Shown in pieces: positions 16,622-25,640 of a stretch of DNA of 64,000 nucleotides. Made by a program: the position numbers and the translations under genes. Within the stretch, counting starts at the first letter, position 1. Each line of letters begins with the position of its first letter. The DNA comes from Methylobacterium sp. Leaf99 (GTDB lineage Bacteria > Pseudomonadota > Alphaproteobacteria > Rhizobiales > Beijerinckiaceae): assembly GCF_001422375.1 (NCBI RefSeq), contig NZ_LMMU01000011.1, positions 1,608 through 65,607 on the forward strand, given 5' to 3'. Below the pieces are notes generated by a model. That model was not told the DNA's origin. It made no database searches and saw only the letters and a list, made by a program, of their open reading frames with translations.

Positions 16622-17845
16622 TCAGGGGCTGTCGCCCCTATCCTGTCGAGCGACGGCAGGCGCTGGGTACCCGGAGAGGTCCGGCTCCTTGGATCGGCCG
16701 GTGGAGAACCGGGAGGCCAGACGGCGGATGCCGGGCCGGCTCGCGATCCGAAGCACGCCGTGGAGGACACCGATACCCAGCCGGCTCCGCGGGTTCATGA
16801 TCTTCGGCGCAATCTTCGGTACACCCTGCCCATCCTCGACCATCGGACGCATGGCACGCTCGTAGGCAGCGAAGGCCGGGGCGACGTCGTCGTGTCGCGC
16901 CAGTTCGGCCGCCAGGACGTAGGCGCCCGTGATGGCCAGCGTCGTGCCGATGCCCGCCAGCGGCGTGGCGCACCAGGCTGCGTCACCGGTCACCGCGACA
17001 CGCCCGCCGGACCATCGCGTCATCCTCACTTGGCGAAGGGCGTCGAAATAGAAGTCCGTGGTGGTTTCCATGCCGGCGAGGACCCGGTCCGCCTGCCAAC
17101 CGGCATCGGCGAAGCGCTCCCGCAGGAATCGCTTCTGCCGGACCGCATCCCAGTCCTGCTCGCCGCCGGGGGGCTGCCGTAGGGACAGCATCGCGCGGGT
17201 CGTGCCGTGCCTGTCGGGACGCAGGGAGATGCTGCGTCCGCCCGGTGCATTGAACCACCGCCACATCCGGTCGTCGTCGGAGGTCCGGGGGATGGTGAAG
17301 TACGCGATGGTCAGATCCATCCAACGCGGATCGTTCGCGCCGGGGAACACCAGCTCGCGGGTCGTCGAGCCCACGCCCTCGGCGATGAGGACGGCATCGT
17401 AGCGTTCGACCGTGCCGCCCGCGAAGGTCACCGTCGCGGCGTCGGCCGCCTCGTCGATCCGGATGACATGATCGCCGAAACGGTAGATCGCGTGCTCCCG
17501 GGCCGGATCGTAGAGGAGCCGCGCCAGGTCGCCTCTGAGGATCTCCATCTCCGCGGTCGGACCGTCGCCGAGGCTGGCATCCATGGCGAACCGCGCGACC
17601 GCCCGGCCGCGCCCGTCGACCCAGGCAGTGCCCTCTTCGCCGGTGCCCTGGTCGAGCGCCGCGCGTTCCAGACCCATGCGGCGCAGCACCTCGCGCCCGA
17701 CCCCGCGGACGTCGATGTTCTGTCCTCCGTCTCGGAAACCGGATGCGCGCTCGACGACGGTGACGTCGAAGCCGTGGCGTCCAAGCCACCAGGCCAGGGT
17801 GTTGCCGGCCACGCTGGCGCCGGTGATCAGGATACGACGGCTCAT
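16622..17845 (-). CDS. FAD-dependent monooxygenase/oxidoreductase (PHBH fold)
   Basis: About 407 residues. The N-terminal dinucleotide motif (ITGASVAGNTLAWWLGRHG, a GxSxAG variant), MEILRGDLARLL near 110, and the second FAD motif (GDAAWCATPLAGIGTTLAI) place it in the aromatic-hydroxylase-like/TetX-type flavoprotein group. It probably hydroxylates or epoxidises a small molecule using NAD(P)H and O2; no substrate can be named. The ATG at 17845 follows a GGAG-type site. Just upstream is a 15-bp tandem repeat whose reading frame is open into this gene, encoding (GPRTP)n, so an N-terminally extended product is conceivable but less likely. Confidence 0.83.
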   Translation of the reverse strand: MSRRILITGASVAGNTLAWWLGRHGFDVTVVERASGFRDGGQNIDVRGVGREVLRRMGLERAALDQGTGEEGTAWVDGRGRAVARFAMDASLGDGPTAEMEILRGDLARLLYDPAREHAIYRFGDHVIRIDEAADAATVTFAGGTVERYDAVLIAEGVGSTTRELVFPGANDPRWMDLTIAYFTIPRTSDDDRMWRWFNAPGGRSISLRPDRHGTTRAMLSLRQPPGGEQDWDAVRQKRFLRERFADAGWQADRVLAGMETTTDFYFDALRQVRMTRWSGGRVAVTGDAAWCATPLAGIGTTLAITGAYVLAAELARHDDVAPAFAAYERAMRPMVEDGQGVPKIAPKIMNPRSRLGIGVLHGVLRIASRPGIRRLASRFSTGRSKEPDLSGYPAPAVARQDRGDSP

Positions 17846-18389
17846 TGAGAGGGGCTCCGGGCTATGCGACACGCTGGGTCCGGGTGTCCTCGGTCCGGGT
17901 GTCCTGGGTCCGGGTGTCCTGGGTCCGGGTGTCCTGGGTCCGGGTCTCATTGTCCCACCGATGCCCGATTCACCGCCCGTGAACGGATGCGGGCTAGATC
18001 CGCGATCAAATGCTGCTTTCGAGGAGCGGGACTCCGTGGATCCCCTGCCCTGCGAGCGTTCGGCTGTAGCCCGAAGCGAAGACCACCGGCATGGCGGTGG
18101 CAGATCTCCCGCGCCCTGTCGATGCCGTTCATCCCCCCATCCGACGATGCCGGCGACGGCCCTGCGTTGGAACGGCCCCGTGCAGGCGTCGTGCCCTTGG
18201 TCGAGGACCCGCCCGCCGGACGGACGCTTCGTTTGACGAACCCGAGGACATCCCATGATCGTCGAACCGGAATCGCACGCCCCGGCCGCCCTGCGCGCGG
18301 GCACCGCCCTCCCGTCGGCCGCGCCCGCCTGGGCTCGGCGAACGCCATCGACCGCGCTCCGTCCGCCGCCCGGGGCCGTAGGGTGATCC
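17846..18389. other. Intergenic gap with tandem repeat
   Basis: About 540 bp between the FAD monooxygenase and the SDR at 18390. It contains the 15-bp tandem repeat at 17876. A plus-strand 41-codon frame from 18255 has a GAGGA-like site but no recognisable protein; not annotated. No RNA gene seen. Confidence 0.45.
17876..17950. repeat. 15-bp tandem repeat, five units
   Basis: Unit GGGTCCGGGTGTCCT starting at 17876, 17891, 17906, 17921 and 17936. The second unit differs by one base (C for G at its first position) and the last diverges at its end (CTCAT). Read on the minus strand it encodes repeated Gly-Pro-Arg-Thr-Pro. Likely a minisatellite that changes length by slippage. Confidence 0.9.
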
Positions 18390-19211
18390 TCAGGAGAGCC
18401 GGGGAAGGCCCATCTGCTTTCGGAAGCTCTTGTCGAAGGCCTTGGCCGGCACGAAACGCCGCAGCAGGCTGACCTGCCGCGCCACCGGTCCGGCGGCGTA
18501 GCGGCGCCTGGGGGTCGCCGCGGTCGCGGCCGTCACCACGACCTTCGCCACGACCTCGGGGGTGTCGGCGGTCGTCATGACCTCGCGCAGGAACCGGTCC
18601 CGCCCGGCGCGCTCGGTTTCGTAGATGCCCAACGGCGTGTCGGACCGGACCAGGTTCCGGTCGAAGGCCGTGCGGGTGAAGGCGGGTTCGACGAGCACCA
18701 CCCGGATGCCCTGGCCGCGGATCTCGTGATCCAGCGACTCGGAGTAGCCTTCGACCGCATGCTTGCTCGCGCCGTACAGCGCCATGTAGGGCGCGGGGAT
18801 CAGCCCCTGAACCGAGCTGATGTTGATGATGCGACCGCCCTTCTGCGACCGCATGATCGGCAGGACGGCGCGGATCGTGCGGACGACGCCGAACAGGTTG
18901 ACGTCGAACATCGCCTGGGCCTGCTCGACCGAGGATTCCTCGGCGGCGCCGCTGATGCCGAAGCCGGCGTTGTTGACCAGCAGGTCGATGCGCCCCGCCT
19001 CGCCGAACACCGTCTCGATCATCCCGGCGACCGAGGCGTCGTCGGTCACGTCGCAGGTCAGCATCCTGAGGTCGGGGCCGGCATCCGGCACGGGTTTCCG
19101 GCTCGTGCCGTAGACGCGGTAGCCGGCGACCCGCAGGGCCTGCGCCGTCGCCTTTCCGATGCCGGACGCCGCCCCGGTGACGATGGCGGTCTTGATGGAC
19201 GTGTGGCTCAC
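18390..19211 (-). CDS. Short-chain dehydrogenase/reductase
   Basis: A 273-residue classical SDR with a TGAASGIGKATAQ cofactor loop, NNAGFG, and a catalytic NISSVQG...YGASKHA. It ends with a basic tail (AFDKSFRKQMGL) as in SDRs acting on lipophilic or retinol-like compounds. The Arg and Lys residues after beta-2 (GTSRKP) favour NADP(H). Preceded by an A/T-rich inverted repeat (19254-19280). It belongs to the efflux/oxidoreductase block but is not overlapping any neighbour; substrate unknown. Confidence 0.85.
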   Translation of the reverse strand: MSHTSIKTAIVTGAASGIGKATAQALRVAGYRVYGTSRKPVPDAGPDLRMLTCDVTDDASVAGMIETVFGEAGRIDLLVNNAGFGISGAAEESSVEQAQAMFDVNLFGVVRTIRAVLPIMRSQKGGRIINISSVQGLIPAPYMALYGASKHAVEGYSESLDHEIRGQGIRVVLVEPAFTRTAFDRNLVRSDTPLGIYETERAGRDRFLREVMTTADTPEVVAKVVVTAATAATPRRRYAAGPVARQVSLLRRFVPAKAFDKSFRKQMGLPRLS

Positions 19212-19253
19212 GATGCTCTCCTTCGACGCGGCATCCCACCGGCCGGCCCGTGC

Positions 19254-19280
19254 TTTTAAATTACGATCATCATTTTAAAA
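19254..19280. promoter_or_regulatory. Candidate operator/promoter of SDR (7-13-7 inverted repeat)
   Basis: TTTTAAA-N13-TTTAAAA with an ATTTTAAAAT core in the right part, about 45-70 bp upstream of the SDR start. The spacer holds TTACGATCA, a string also present at 21450 upstream of the small genes before MATE. Probably a regulator site overlapping the promoter; regulator unknown. Confidence 0.4.
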
Positions 19281-19390
19281 TGCAAGGCTCGATGGGTGGG
19301 ACGCGGCACGCAACGCGGTTCCCGGGGGCAAAGCGGTTCCCGGGGAACGAGCGCGGCGTCACCCGTCCCGAAGGAAGAGCCCGCGTCGTC

Positions 19391-19436
19391 GCACACGGGC
19401 AAGGGGGCACACGGGCAAGGGGGCACACGGGCAAGG
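19391..19436. repeat. 16-bp tandem repeat, about three units
   Basis: GCACACGGGCAAGGGG at 19391 and 19407, with a 14-base third copy at 19423. It lies 3' of the MATE gene, between it and the SDR promoter. A looser repeat (GCGGTTCCCGGGG) sits just before it at about 19316-19341. Confidence 0.85.
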
Positions 19437-19470
19437 ACGCGGATCGGCGAGAATGCCCGGCGGCGCAGGG

Positions 19471-20943
19471 TCAGGGGAGCGGGTTTGCGGCGGGCGCGAG
19501 GGGGGTGGGGACCGGGGACGAACCACGGGCGGGATCGACCGGGATCAACCGGCCGGTGGCGAAGGCGGCCGCGTTGACGAGGCCCATGGCGACGAACCCG
19601 GCCGCGAGGGCGGCGAACATGCCCGAGAGGCCGAACCCGAGCGCCGCCGCGAGCCGGGCGCCGCCCAGCGCCACCCCCATCCGAAGCAGGCTGGCGGCGA
19701 GGGGCCAGCCGACGCGGCCGGCGCCCTGGGCGGCGAAGTAGAGGGCCAGCCCGAAGCCGAAGAACCCGTAGAACGGACCGACGACGCGCAGGTAGAGGGA
19801 GCCGGTGGCGAGCATCGCCGGGTCGTCCCCGAACAGGCCGAGCCACGCGGCGGGGTGCAAGGCGGCGCCGAGCCCGATGATCTCCGTCAGGACGCCCGCC
19901 ACGACGGCACCGGTCAGCGCGGCCCGGCGGGCGCGGGCATGGTCGCCGGCGCCCAGGGCCGTGCCGACGAGTGCGGCGATGGGCGATCCGAGGCCGAACA
20001 CCAGGGGGACCAGGAGGTATTCGAGGCGCGCGCCGGTCCCGTATCCGGCGACGGCCGCCGGTCCCGCCGCCCCGACGAAGCCGGTGGCGGCGATGACCGT
20101 GACGTTCGAGGTCATGCTGGCGATGCCCGAGAGGGCACCGATGCGAAGGATCTCCCGTGACGGCGCCCATGTCGGTGGGGGCAGGCTCCGGCTCGGCCGC
20201 AGGACGCCGCGTCCGGACCACAGGTACGCGGCGAAGACCGCCGAGCCGACGGCGTAGTAGGCCACGAACGCGACGCCGCCGCCGATGATTCCGAGGGCGG
20301 GGAGCGGTCCCCATCCGAAGATCAGCGCGAGCGAGAGCGGAATCAGCACGATGGCCCCGACGCAGGTGACGACAGCCGGAAGCGCCATGTTGCCGGTTCC
20401 CCGGATCACCGCCGAGAGCGCGTTGAACAGCCAGACGAGGATCGCCCCGCCGAAGACGACGGTCGCGTAGGCGGTCGCGGCCTTAAGTGATCCGCCGGTC
20501 CCGCCCATCGCGGCGTAGAGGGACGGCCCCAGGGTCAGGGCGAGGACGCTGGTAACGGCCCCGAGCCCGACGCCGAGGGCCGCCGCATGCCATGCCAGCA
20601 GCCCGGCCTCCGCCTGCCGTCCGGCACCGAGGGTACGCGAGACCGCCGACTGGATGCCGCCGCCGATGCCGCCGGCGGAGAGCATCTGGACGAGCATCAC
20701 CACCGGGAAGACGAGGGCCATGCCGGCCAGGGCATCGGTGCCGAGTCCGGCGACGAAGTACGTCTCGATCAGGCCGATGGAGGTCTGAACCATCATCACG
20801 AGGATGTTCGGTGCCGCCATCCTGGCCAGGGTCGGCATGAGCGGCGCATCGAGAAGGCGGCGCGTGCGGACGTCCATGCCGGGGCGTCCGCCATCCGCAC
20901 GGTCGGTCGCCATCGTTACGAGCGCCATCGTCACGACCGCCAT
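19471..20943 (-). CDS. MATE-family efflux transporter
   Basis: About 490 residues with 12 membrane helices and internal two-fold similarity, as in MATE exporters. The first half begins LLDAPLMPTLARMAAPNILVMMVQTSIGLIETYFVAGLGTDALAG in successive segments, a classic MATE start, and the second half LRIGALSGIASMTSNVTVIAATGF. MATE pumps export cationic drugs or metabolites by Na+ or H+ antiport. Starts at 20943, 20928 or 20913 are possible; 20928 sits just past the stop of the upstream small gene. Located upstream and downstream of oxidoreductases, next to a TetR gene. Confidence 0.86.
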   Translation of the reverse strand: MAVVTMALVTMATDRADGGRPGMDVRTRRLLDAPLMPTLARMAAPNILVMMVQTSIGLIETYFVAGLGTDALAGMALVFPVVMLVQMLSAGGIGGGIQSAVSRTLGAGRQAEAGLLAWHAAALGVGLGAVTSVLALTLGPSLYAAMGGTGGSLKAATAYATVVFGGAILVWLFNALSAVIRGTGNMALPAVVTCVGAIVLIPLSLALIFGWGPLPALGIIGGGVAFVAYYAVGSAVFAAYLWSGRGVLRPSRSLPPPTWAPSREILRIGALSGIASMTSNVTVIAATGFVGAAGPAAVAGYGTGARLEYLLVPLVFGLGSPIAALVGTALGAGDHARARRAALTGAVVAGVLTEIIGLGAALHPAAWLGLFGDDPAMLATGSLYLRVVGPFYGFFGFGLALYFAAQGAGRVGWPLAASLLRMGVALGGARLAAALGFGLSGMFAALAAGFVAMGLVNAAAFATGRLIPVDPARGSSPVPTPLAPAANPLP

Positions 20944-21155
20944 GACGGCGGTGCCGCGACCGACGCGGGGACCCCGCGCGGCGGCGGCCCGGCATGGACG
21001 CGCAACGCCGCGATCTCCGCTTCCAGACGCGCGATGCGCCCGTCGCGGATCTCCCCCCCGGTCACGGAAAGGGCCTCCTCCATCTCCCCGAGCCGATCCC
21101 AGAGGCGGCGCCAGCGTGCCGGGGAGAGCAGGTTGCGAACCGTGGATTCGGACAT
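20931..21155 (-). CDS. Small coiled-coil protein upstream of MATE
   Basis: A 74-residue soluble protein (MSESTVRNLLSPARWRRLWDR start) with a predicted amphipathic helix around LGEMEEALSVTGGEIRDGRIARLEAEIAALR and a Pro-rich tail. GAGG precedes the ATG. Its 3' end abuts or overlaps the MATE start, so the two may be co-translated. No family recognised. Confidence 0.5.
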   Translation of the reverse strand: MSESTVRNLLSPARWRRLWDRLGEMEEALSVTGGEIRDGRIARLEAEIAALRVHAGPPPRGVPASVAAPPSWRS

Positions 21156-21203
21156 GGTCTTCTTGCCTCTCGGACGTGTTTCCGGATCGCGTGCGCGGGG
21201 GGC

Positions 21204-21389
21204 TCAGGAAGTCCTGAACCAATCGGAGATGTCCCAGGCCAGGCCGACCTTCCTCACGGCGGCCTCCCCGGGGGGGTCGGCCGGAGGGGATGCCGGAGCG
21301 GGGGAAGCCGCGGCCCGGGTTCGGTTCGCGTCCGCGGCGACGCCTTCGGCCACCGGCGTCTCGTCATGGTGCTGGTTCGCGCTGATCAT
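21204..21389 (-). CDS. Small acidic protein, function unknown
   Basis: A 61-residue Ala/Pro-rich protein beginning MISANQHHDETPVAEG and ending KVGLAWDISDWFRTS. GAGGAAA lies 12 bases before the ATG. Disordered middle and a short aromatic C-terminus; no family is recognised. It may head the transcription unit of the next small gene and MATE, since an A/T-rich promoter-like region lies just upstream at 21440-21470. Confidence 0.42.
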   Translation of the reverse strand: MISANQHHDETPVAEGVAADANRTRAAASPAPASPPADPPGEAAVRKVGLAWDISDWFRTS

Positions 21390-21773
21390 CGCGGCCTGAC
21401 TTTCCTCGTAGACCGGTCGTAGCCGGGCCGGCGGCCGGTGCCATAAAGATTACGATCAACATCTATTACGGCCTGGGGAAGGCGTCAACCCGGCTTGTGC
21501 CGGATCGCAGGGGTCAGCCTCCGGACACGGAAAGCATCGCTCTCGCCCTCGGGCATCCGCCCGATGACCATGCCCGCATCGGCCCGGACGAAGCCGTTCG
21601 ACGGGGGGACCTCGATGGGGGGACGATCGGTCCGACGCGGTTCAGCCCCGCCCCGTCGGAATCGGCGAGGCCGAGAATCGGGGGCAGGACGCCGCTTCGG
21701 AGTGCCATCACCGTGAGGGTCGCCTCAAGCGATGACGGCGGCCTGGAAAATGCGCCCCGCGGTGTCCTCGGCG
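21390..21773. other. Intergenic gap with promoter-like A/T patch
   Basis: About 380 bp between the TetR gene and the small genes before MATE. It includes an A/T-rich patch (ATTACGATCAACATCTATTA, 21449-21468) and, in its middle, a possible decayed coding piece listed separately. No intact gene seen. Confidence 0.4.
21485..21740 (-). pseudogene. Possible remnant of a beta-ketoacyl synthase C-terminus
   Basis: A frame reading SLEATLTVMALRSGVLPP followed by ILGLADSDGAGLNRVGP resembles the C-terminal region of FabF/NodE-type ketoacyl synthases (EA..T..AL..G..PPT.NL..PD....L..VP). After a shift of frame near 21620 the reading continues PIEVPPSNGFVRADAGMVIGR to a stop at 21485. There is no upstream part: the TetR gene begins its 3' end only 34 bp away. 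The match is short and made by eye. Confidence 0.25.
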
Positions 21774-22316
21774 TCAGGACGCGACGGAGGCATGCGCCGC
21801 CTGGAGGAGATCGTTCGCCAACGCTTCGTCGTTGACCGCCCGTGCCAGGACGACGGCACCGACGAGGGTCGACAGCGCCGCGAGGGATTTCTGCCGACGG
21901 CGCTCCCGCGATGCCTTCGGCGTCAGGTTGGCCAGGATGGAGGCCAGGCGCTCGACACCGTGGGTGAACCGGGTCCGGACGGGGCTGCCCGGCGCTTCCC
22001 GCGAGACGTCGTTGGCCAGGGCCGCGAGGGGACACCCCTTGCCGGGTGCCTGGACGTGCCCGAGGGACAGGTAGTTCGCCAGGATGGTGTCCACGTCCCC
22101 GCGCCGGTCCTCGCCGAGCGCGGCGTCGAACGCCTCGGCGGCGAGGGCGTCCTTGTTGGCGAACTGCCCGTAGAAGCCGCCATGGGTCAGGCCGGCGGAG
22201 GCCATGATGTCGGCGACGCCGACGCCGTGGAGCCCGCGCTCGCGGAACAGGGCCGCCGCGACCTCGACGACGCGCTGACGGTTGAGCCTTGCCTGCTCCT
22301 GCGAAACTCGCGGCAT
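21774..22316 (-). CDS. TetR-family transcriptional repressor
   Basis: A 180-residue TetR regulator. The HTH (VGVADIMASAGLTHGGFYGQFANKDALAAEAF) matches the AcrR/NemR-like group with the THGGFY recognition helix. The C-terminal ligand domain has a Cys in GKGCPLAAL that is common in this group. It lies between the RND pump genes and the MATE block, all on the minus strand, so either is a likely target. It has its own A/T-rich promoter region (22326-22370). Confidence 0.87.
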   Translation of the reverse strand: MPRVSQEQARLNRQRVVEVAAALFRERGLHGVGVADIMASAGLTHGGFYGQFANKDALAAEAFDAALGEDRRGDVDTILANYLSLGHVQAPGKGCPLAALANDVSREAPGSPVRTRFTHGVERLASILANLTPKASRERRRQKSLAALSTLVGAVVLARAVNDEALANDLLQAAHASVAS

Positions 22317-22469
22317 TCCCTGATCCTCAAATACGACGTCTCATATAAATGCATCGTGTCATCTAAAGAAGGGCTGCCCCCGGCCTTCCATGTCAGGTGC
22401 GCCGTCAACGACAATCGACCGGCCTGCGCGAGGGGGCAGGAGCGCAGACCGGCCGTCGTACCGCGGCCC

Positions 22470-22498
22470 GGCATCCGGGCGCGCGATCCCCGGATGCC
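22470..22498 (-). terminator. Stem-loop downstream of RND genes
   Basis: GGCATCCGGG and its exact complement separated by 9 bases, 34 bp past the RND stop codon. No U-tract, so termination by the hairpin alone is uncertain. Confidence 0.5.
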
Positions 22499-22532
22499 CC
22501 GGGGACCGGGGCATGAATGGGTTCGAATCGCC

Positions 22533-25500
22533 TCAGGACTTGGCCGGAACCGGCATCCGGCCGGCATCCGCCAGGACGGCGTCCGCTTTCGGCGCCCGTG
22601 CGACCCGGAACCACAGGGCGTAGAGCGCCGGCAGGAACAGCAGGGTCAGGAGGGTGCCGACGCCGACGCCGCCGATGAGGACGTAGGCCAGAGCCCCCCA
22701 GAACACCGAGTGGGTGAGCGGGATGAAGGCCAGCATCGCGGCCGCCGCGGTCAGGATCACGGGTCGGGCCCGCCGCACCGTCGACTCGACGATGGCGTCG
22801 TAATCCGACAGGCCGGAGGCGCGGTCGTGATGGATCTGGTCCACCAGGATCAGGGTGTTGCGCATGAGGATGCCCGACAGGGCAATCAGCCCGAGGATCG
22901 CGTTGAAACCGAAGGGCTGGTGGAAGAGCAGCAGGGTCGGCGCGGCCCCGACGAGGCCCAGCGGCGCGGTGGCGAACACCATGAACATGGTCGTGAACGA
23001 GCGGACCTGGATCATGATGACGGTCAGCGTCACGATCAGCATGATCGGGAACACCGCCACCAGGGACATCATCGCCTTCTCGCTCTCCTCCACGGCACCG
23101 GCCGTGTCGATGCGGTAGCCCGGCGGCAGCTTCGCCTTGATCGGGTCGAGCAGGGGGAAGACCTGGGCGTGGACGTCCGGCGGCTGACGGCCGTCGAGGA
23201 CGTCACCCTGCACCCGGATGTAGGTCTCGCGGTTGTAGCGCTTGAGCACCGCGTCCTCGCTGCGGCTCTCCAGGCGTGCGACCTGGGACACCGGGACCTG
23301 GCGCCCGTACTTCGTCGCCAGGGTGAGATCGCCGATCTCGCCCAGGGACCGCCGCTCCGGGCCGGGGCTGCGCAGCAGCACGTCGACGGAGCGCAAAGTC
23401 TCGCGGACCTGGGTCGCGGGCGTCCCGTTGAGGTAGCTCTGAAGCTGCTGCCCGGCCTCCTTCGGGGTCAGGCCGATCAGGCGCAGGCGTTCCTGGTCGA
23501 GGGCGAGATGGAGGGTCGGGGTCCTGTCGCCCCAGTCGAGGTGGACGAGGCGCATGTTGGCGTTGGCCGCCATGACGTCCCGGACATCCGCCGCGATGCC
23601 GCGGATGACGTCGAGATCGGGGCCGACGACGCGGAAGGCGACGGGAAACCGGATCGGCGGGCCGAACACGATCTGGAGCACGCGGACCCGCGCCTCCGGG
23701 AAGCGGCCCGCGTCGACGAGTTTCCGCACCTTGCCCCGCAGGGCGTCGCGGGCATGGGCGTCGGCCGTCTGCACCACGATCTGCGCGAAGGCCGGGTCGG
23801 GCAGCTCGGGATCGAACGAGAGCACGAAGCGCGGCATGCCCTGGCCGACGTAGCTCGTGATCTCTTGCGCCTCGGGCAGGTCGCGCACGGCGGCCTCGAC
23901 GCGTCTGACGCTGGCCTCCGTGGTGGCGAAAGCCGAGCCCGCCGGCAGGGTCACCTCGACGATGAGCTCGGCCCGTTCCGAGTTCGGGAAGAACTGCTGC
24001 TCGACGCGGCCCATGGCGACCACGGCGCCGGCGAACAGGGCCACGATGATGCCGGCGGCCATCCACTTGTGGTCGACGGACATCCGCACGACGCGGCGCA
24101 GGCGCTCGTAGTTCTTCGTGGCGTAGATCGCGTCGTGGCCGCCTTCGACCTTCTTGATGTTCGGCAGCAGCTTGACGCCGAGATACGGCGTGAACGTTAC
24201 GGCCACGATCCAGGAAATGATCAGCGAGAACGACACCACCCAGAAGATGTTGCCGGCATACTCACCGGCGGTTGAGGCGGCAAAGCCGACGGGGAGGAAG
24301 CCCGCGATGGTCACCAGCGTGCCGGTGAGCATGGGCGCGGCCGTGGCGCTCCAGGCATGGGTCGCCGCCTCGATGCGGTCGGCACCCTCCTCCATCCGCA
24401 CCACCATCATCTCGATGGCGATGATGGCGTCGTCGACGAGCAGCCCGAGGGAGATGATGAGGGCGCCGAGTGTGATGCGGTCGAAGTCGCGGCCGGTGAT
24501 CATCATCACCACGAACACCGCCGACAGGGTGAGCGGCACGGCGAGGGCCACGACGATGCCGACCCGGAAGCCGAGGGCCACGAGGGACACGAAGATCACG
24601 ACGCCGAGTGCCGTGAAGAACTTGACCATGAACTCGTGGATGGCGTCGTCGATGACCTTGGCCTGATCGGTGATCTTGGTGAACGAGAGGCCGGCGGGCG
24701 TCTCGTGGTGGATCGCCACCTCCTGGGCGTTGAGGGCCTCGCCGAGCTTGAGGCCGTTGAATCCGGGCTTCATCACCAGGCCGAGCATCAGGGCCGGCTC
24801 GCCGTCGTTGCGGATCGCGAAGGACTTGGGGTCCTCGTAGCCGCGCTTGATTTCGGCGATGTCGCCGAGCTTGAGGCTGCGGTCGCCGGCCGCCACCGGC
24901 AGGTTGCGGATCGCGTCGAGGCCGTCGATGGCGCCATCGAGGCGGAGATAGACGCGGGGTCCCGCCGCCTCGACGAAGCCGGCCGGCGTGACGTCGTTCT
25001 GGTTGGCCAGCGACTGCAGCAGTTGCTGGCCGGTGACGCCGAGCGTGGCGAGGCGCTGGTACGAGATCTCGACGAAGATCTTCTGGGCCTGCTCGCCCAG
25101 GATGTTGATCTTCTCGACGCCGGCCACGCGGAGCAGGCGCTGCCGAAGGTCTTCGGCCCGCGTCACGAGGTGGCGGTGCGGCAACCCCTTGGCCTGGAGG
25201 GCGTAGAGGGCGAAGTAGATGTCCGAGAACTCGTCGTTGAACAGCGGCCCCATCACCCCGCGCGGCAGCCCGGAGGCCTGATCGGACAGTTTCTTGCGCG
25301 CCTGGTAGAACTCCGCCTGAAGTTTGGCCGGCGGCATGTTGTCCTTGAAGATGACCTTCATCAGCATGAGGCCGGGCCGGACCGTGGTCTCGACGCGGTC
25401 GTAGTAGACGAGCTCCTGCAGGCGCTTCTCCAGGGGGTCGGCGACCTGCCGTTGCATCTCCTCCGCGGTCGCCCCCGGCCACGCGGCCGAGACTGCCATC

Positions 25501-25640
25501 ACCTTCACGGTGAAGGCCGGGTCCTCGGCACGGCCGAGCTTCTGGAAGGCGAAGAACCCGGCGCCGGTGAGGGCGAGGAGCAGGAACAGCGTGACGGCCC
25601 GCTCGCGGACCGCCAGGGCGGAGAGGTTGAAGCCGGTCAC
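22533..25640 (-). CDS. RND efflux pump inner-membrane permease
   Basis: A 1035-residue RND transporter from the GTG at 25640, which overlaps the adaptor stop (GTGA). The N-terminus (NLSALAVRERAVTLFLLL) and the first periplasmic loop (SAAWPGATAEEMQRQVADPLEKRLQEL split over two repeats of the porter domain) are typical. The proton-relay helix 4 appears as LGLLVDDAIIAIEMMVVRMEEG with the paired Asp. Twelve helices and two large periplasmic loops are evident. The protein is closest to the HAE-1-like group with short adaptor partners. No outer-membrane factor gene is nearby, so it probably uses one encoded elsewhere. Confidence 0.9.
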   Translation of the reverse strand: MTGFNLSALAVRERAVTLFLLLALTGAGFFAFQKLGRAEDPAFTVKVMAVSAAWPGATAEEMQRQVADPLEKRLQELVYYDRVETTVRPGLMLMKVIFKDNMPPAKLQAEFYQARKKLSDQASGLPRGVMGPLFNDEFSDIYFALYALQAKGLPHRHLVTRAEDLRQRLLRVAGVEKINILGEQAQKIFVEISYQRLATLGVTGQQLLQSLANQNDVTPAGFVEAAGPRVYLRLDGAIDGLDAIRNLPVAAGDRSLKLGDIAEIKRGYEDPKSFAIRNDGEPALMLGLVMKPGFNGLKLGEALNAQEVAIHHETPAGLSFTKITDQAKVIDDAIHEFMVKFFTALGVVIFVSLVALGFRVGIVVALAVPLTLSAVFVVMMITGRDFDRITLGALIISLGLLVDDAIIAIEMMVVRMEEGADRIEAATHAWSATAAPMLTGTLVTIAGFLPVGFAASTAGEYAGNIFWVVSFSLIISWIVAVTFTPYLGVKLLPNIKKVEGGHDAIYATKNYERLRRVVRMSVDHKWMAAGIIVALFAGAVVAMGRVEQQFFPNSERAELIVEVTLPAGSAFATTEASVRRVEAAVRDLPEAQEITSYVGQGMPRFVLSFDPELPDPAFAQIVVQTADAHARDALRGKVRKLVDAGRFPEARVRVLQIVFGPPIRFPVAFRVVGPDLDVIRGIAADVRDVMAANANMRLVHLDWGDRTPTLHLALDQERLRLIGLTPKEAGQQLQSYLNGTPATQVRETLRSVDVLLRSPGPERRSLGEIGDLTLATKYGRQVPVSQVARLESRSEDAVLKRYNRETYIRVQGDVLDGRQPPDVHAQVFPLLDPIKAKLPPGYRIDTAGAVEESEKAMMSLVAVFPIMLIVTLTVIMIQVRSFTTMFMVFATAPLGLVGAAPTLLLFHQPFGFNAILGLIALSGILMRNTLILVDQIHHDRASGLSDYDAIVESTVRRARPVILTAAAAMLAFIPLTHSVFWGALAYVLIGGVGVGTLLTLLFLPALYALWFRVARAPKADAVLADAGRMPVPAKS

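Noticed and set aside
17876..17950. CRISPR-like array
   Set aside because: Units are adjacent 15-bp copies without unique spacers, and no cas genes occur in the window.
18255..18380. 41-codon frame with GAGGA before its ATG
   Set aside because: No recognisable family, Ala/Pro/Arg-rich, and no neighbour to support it.
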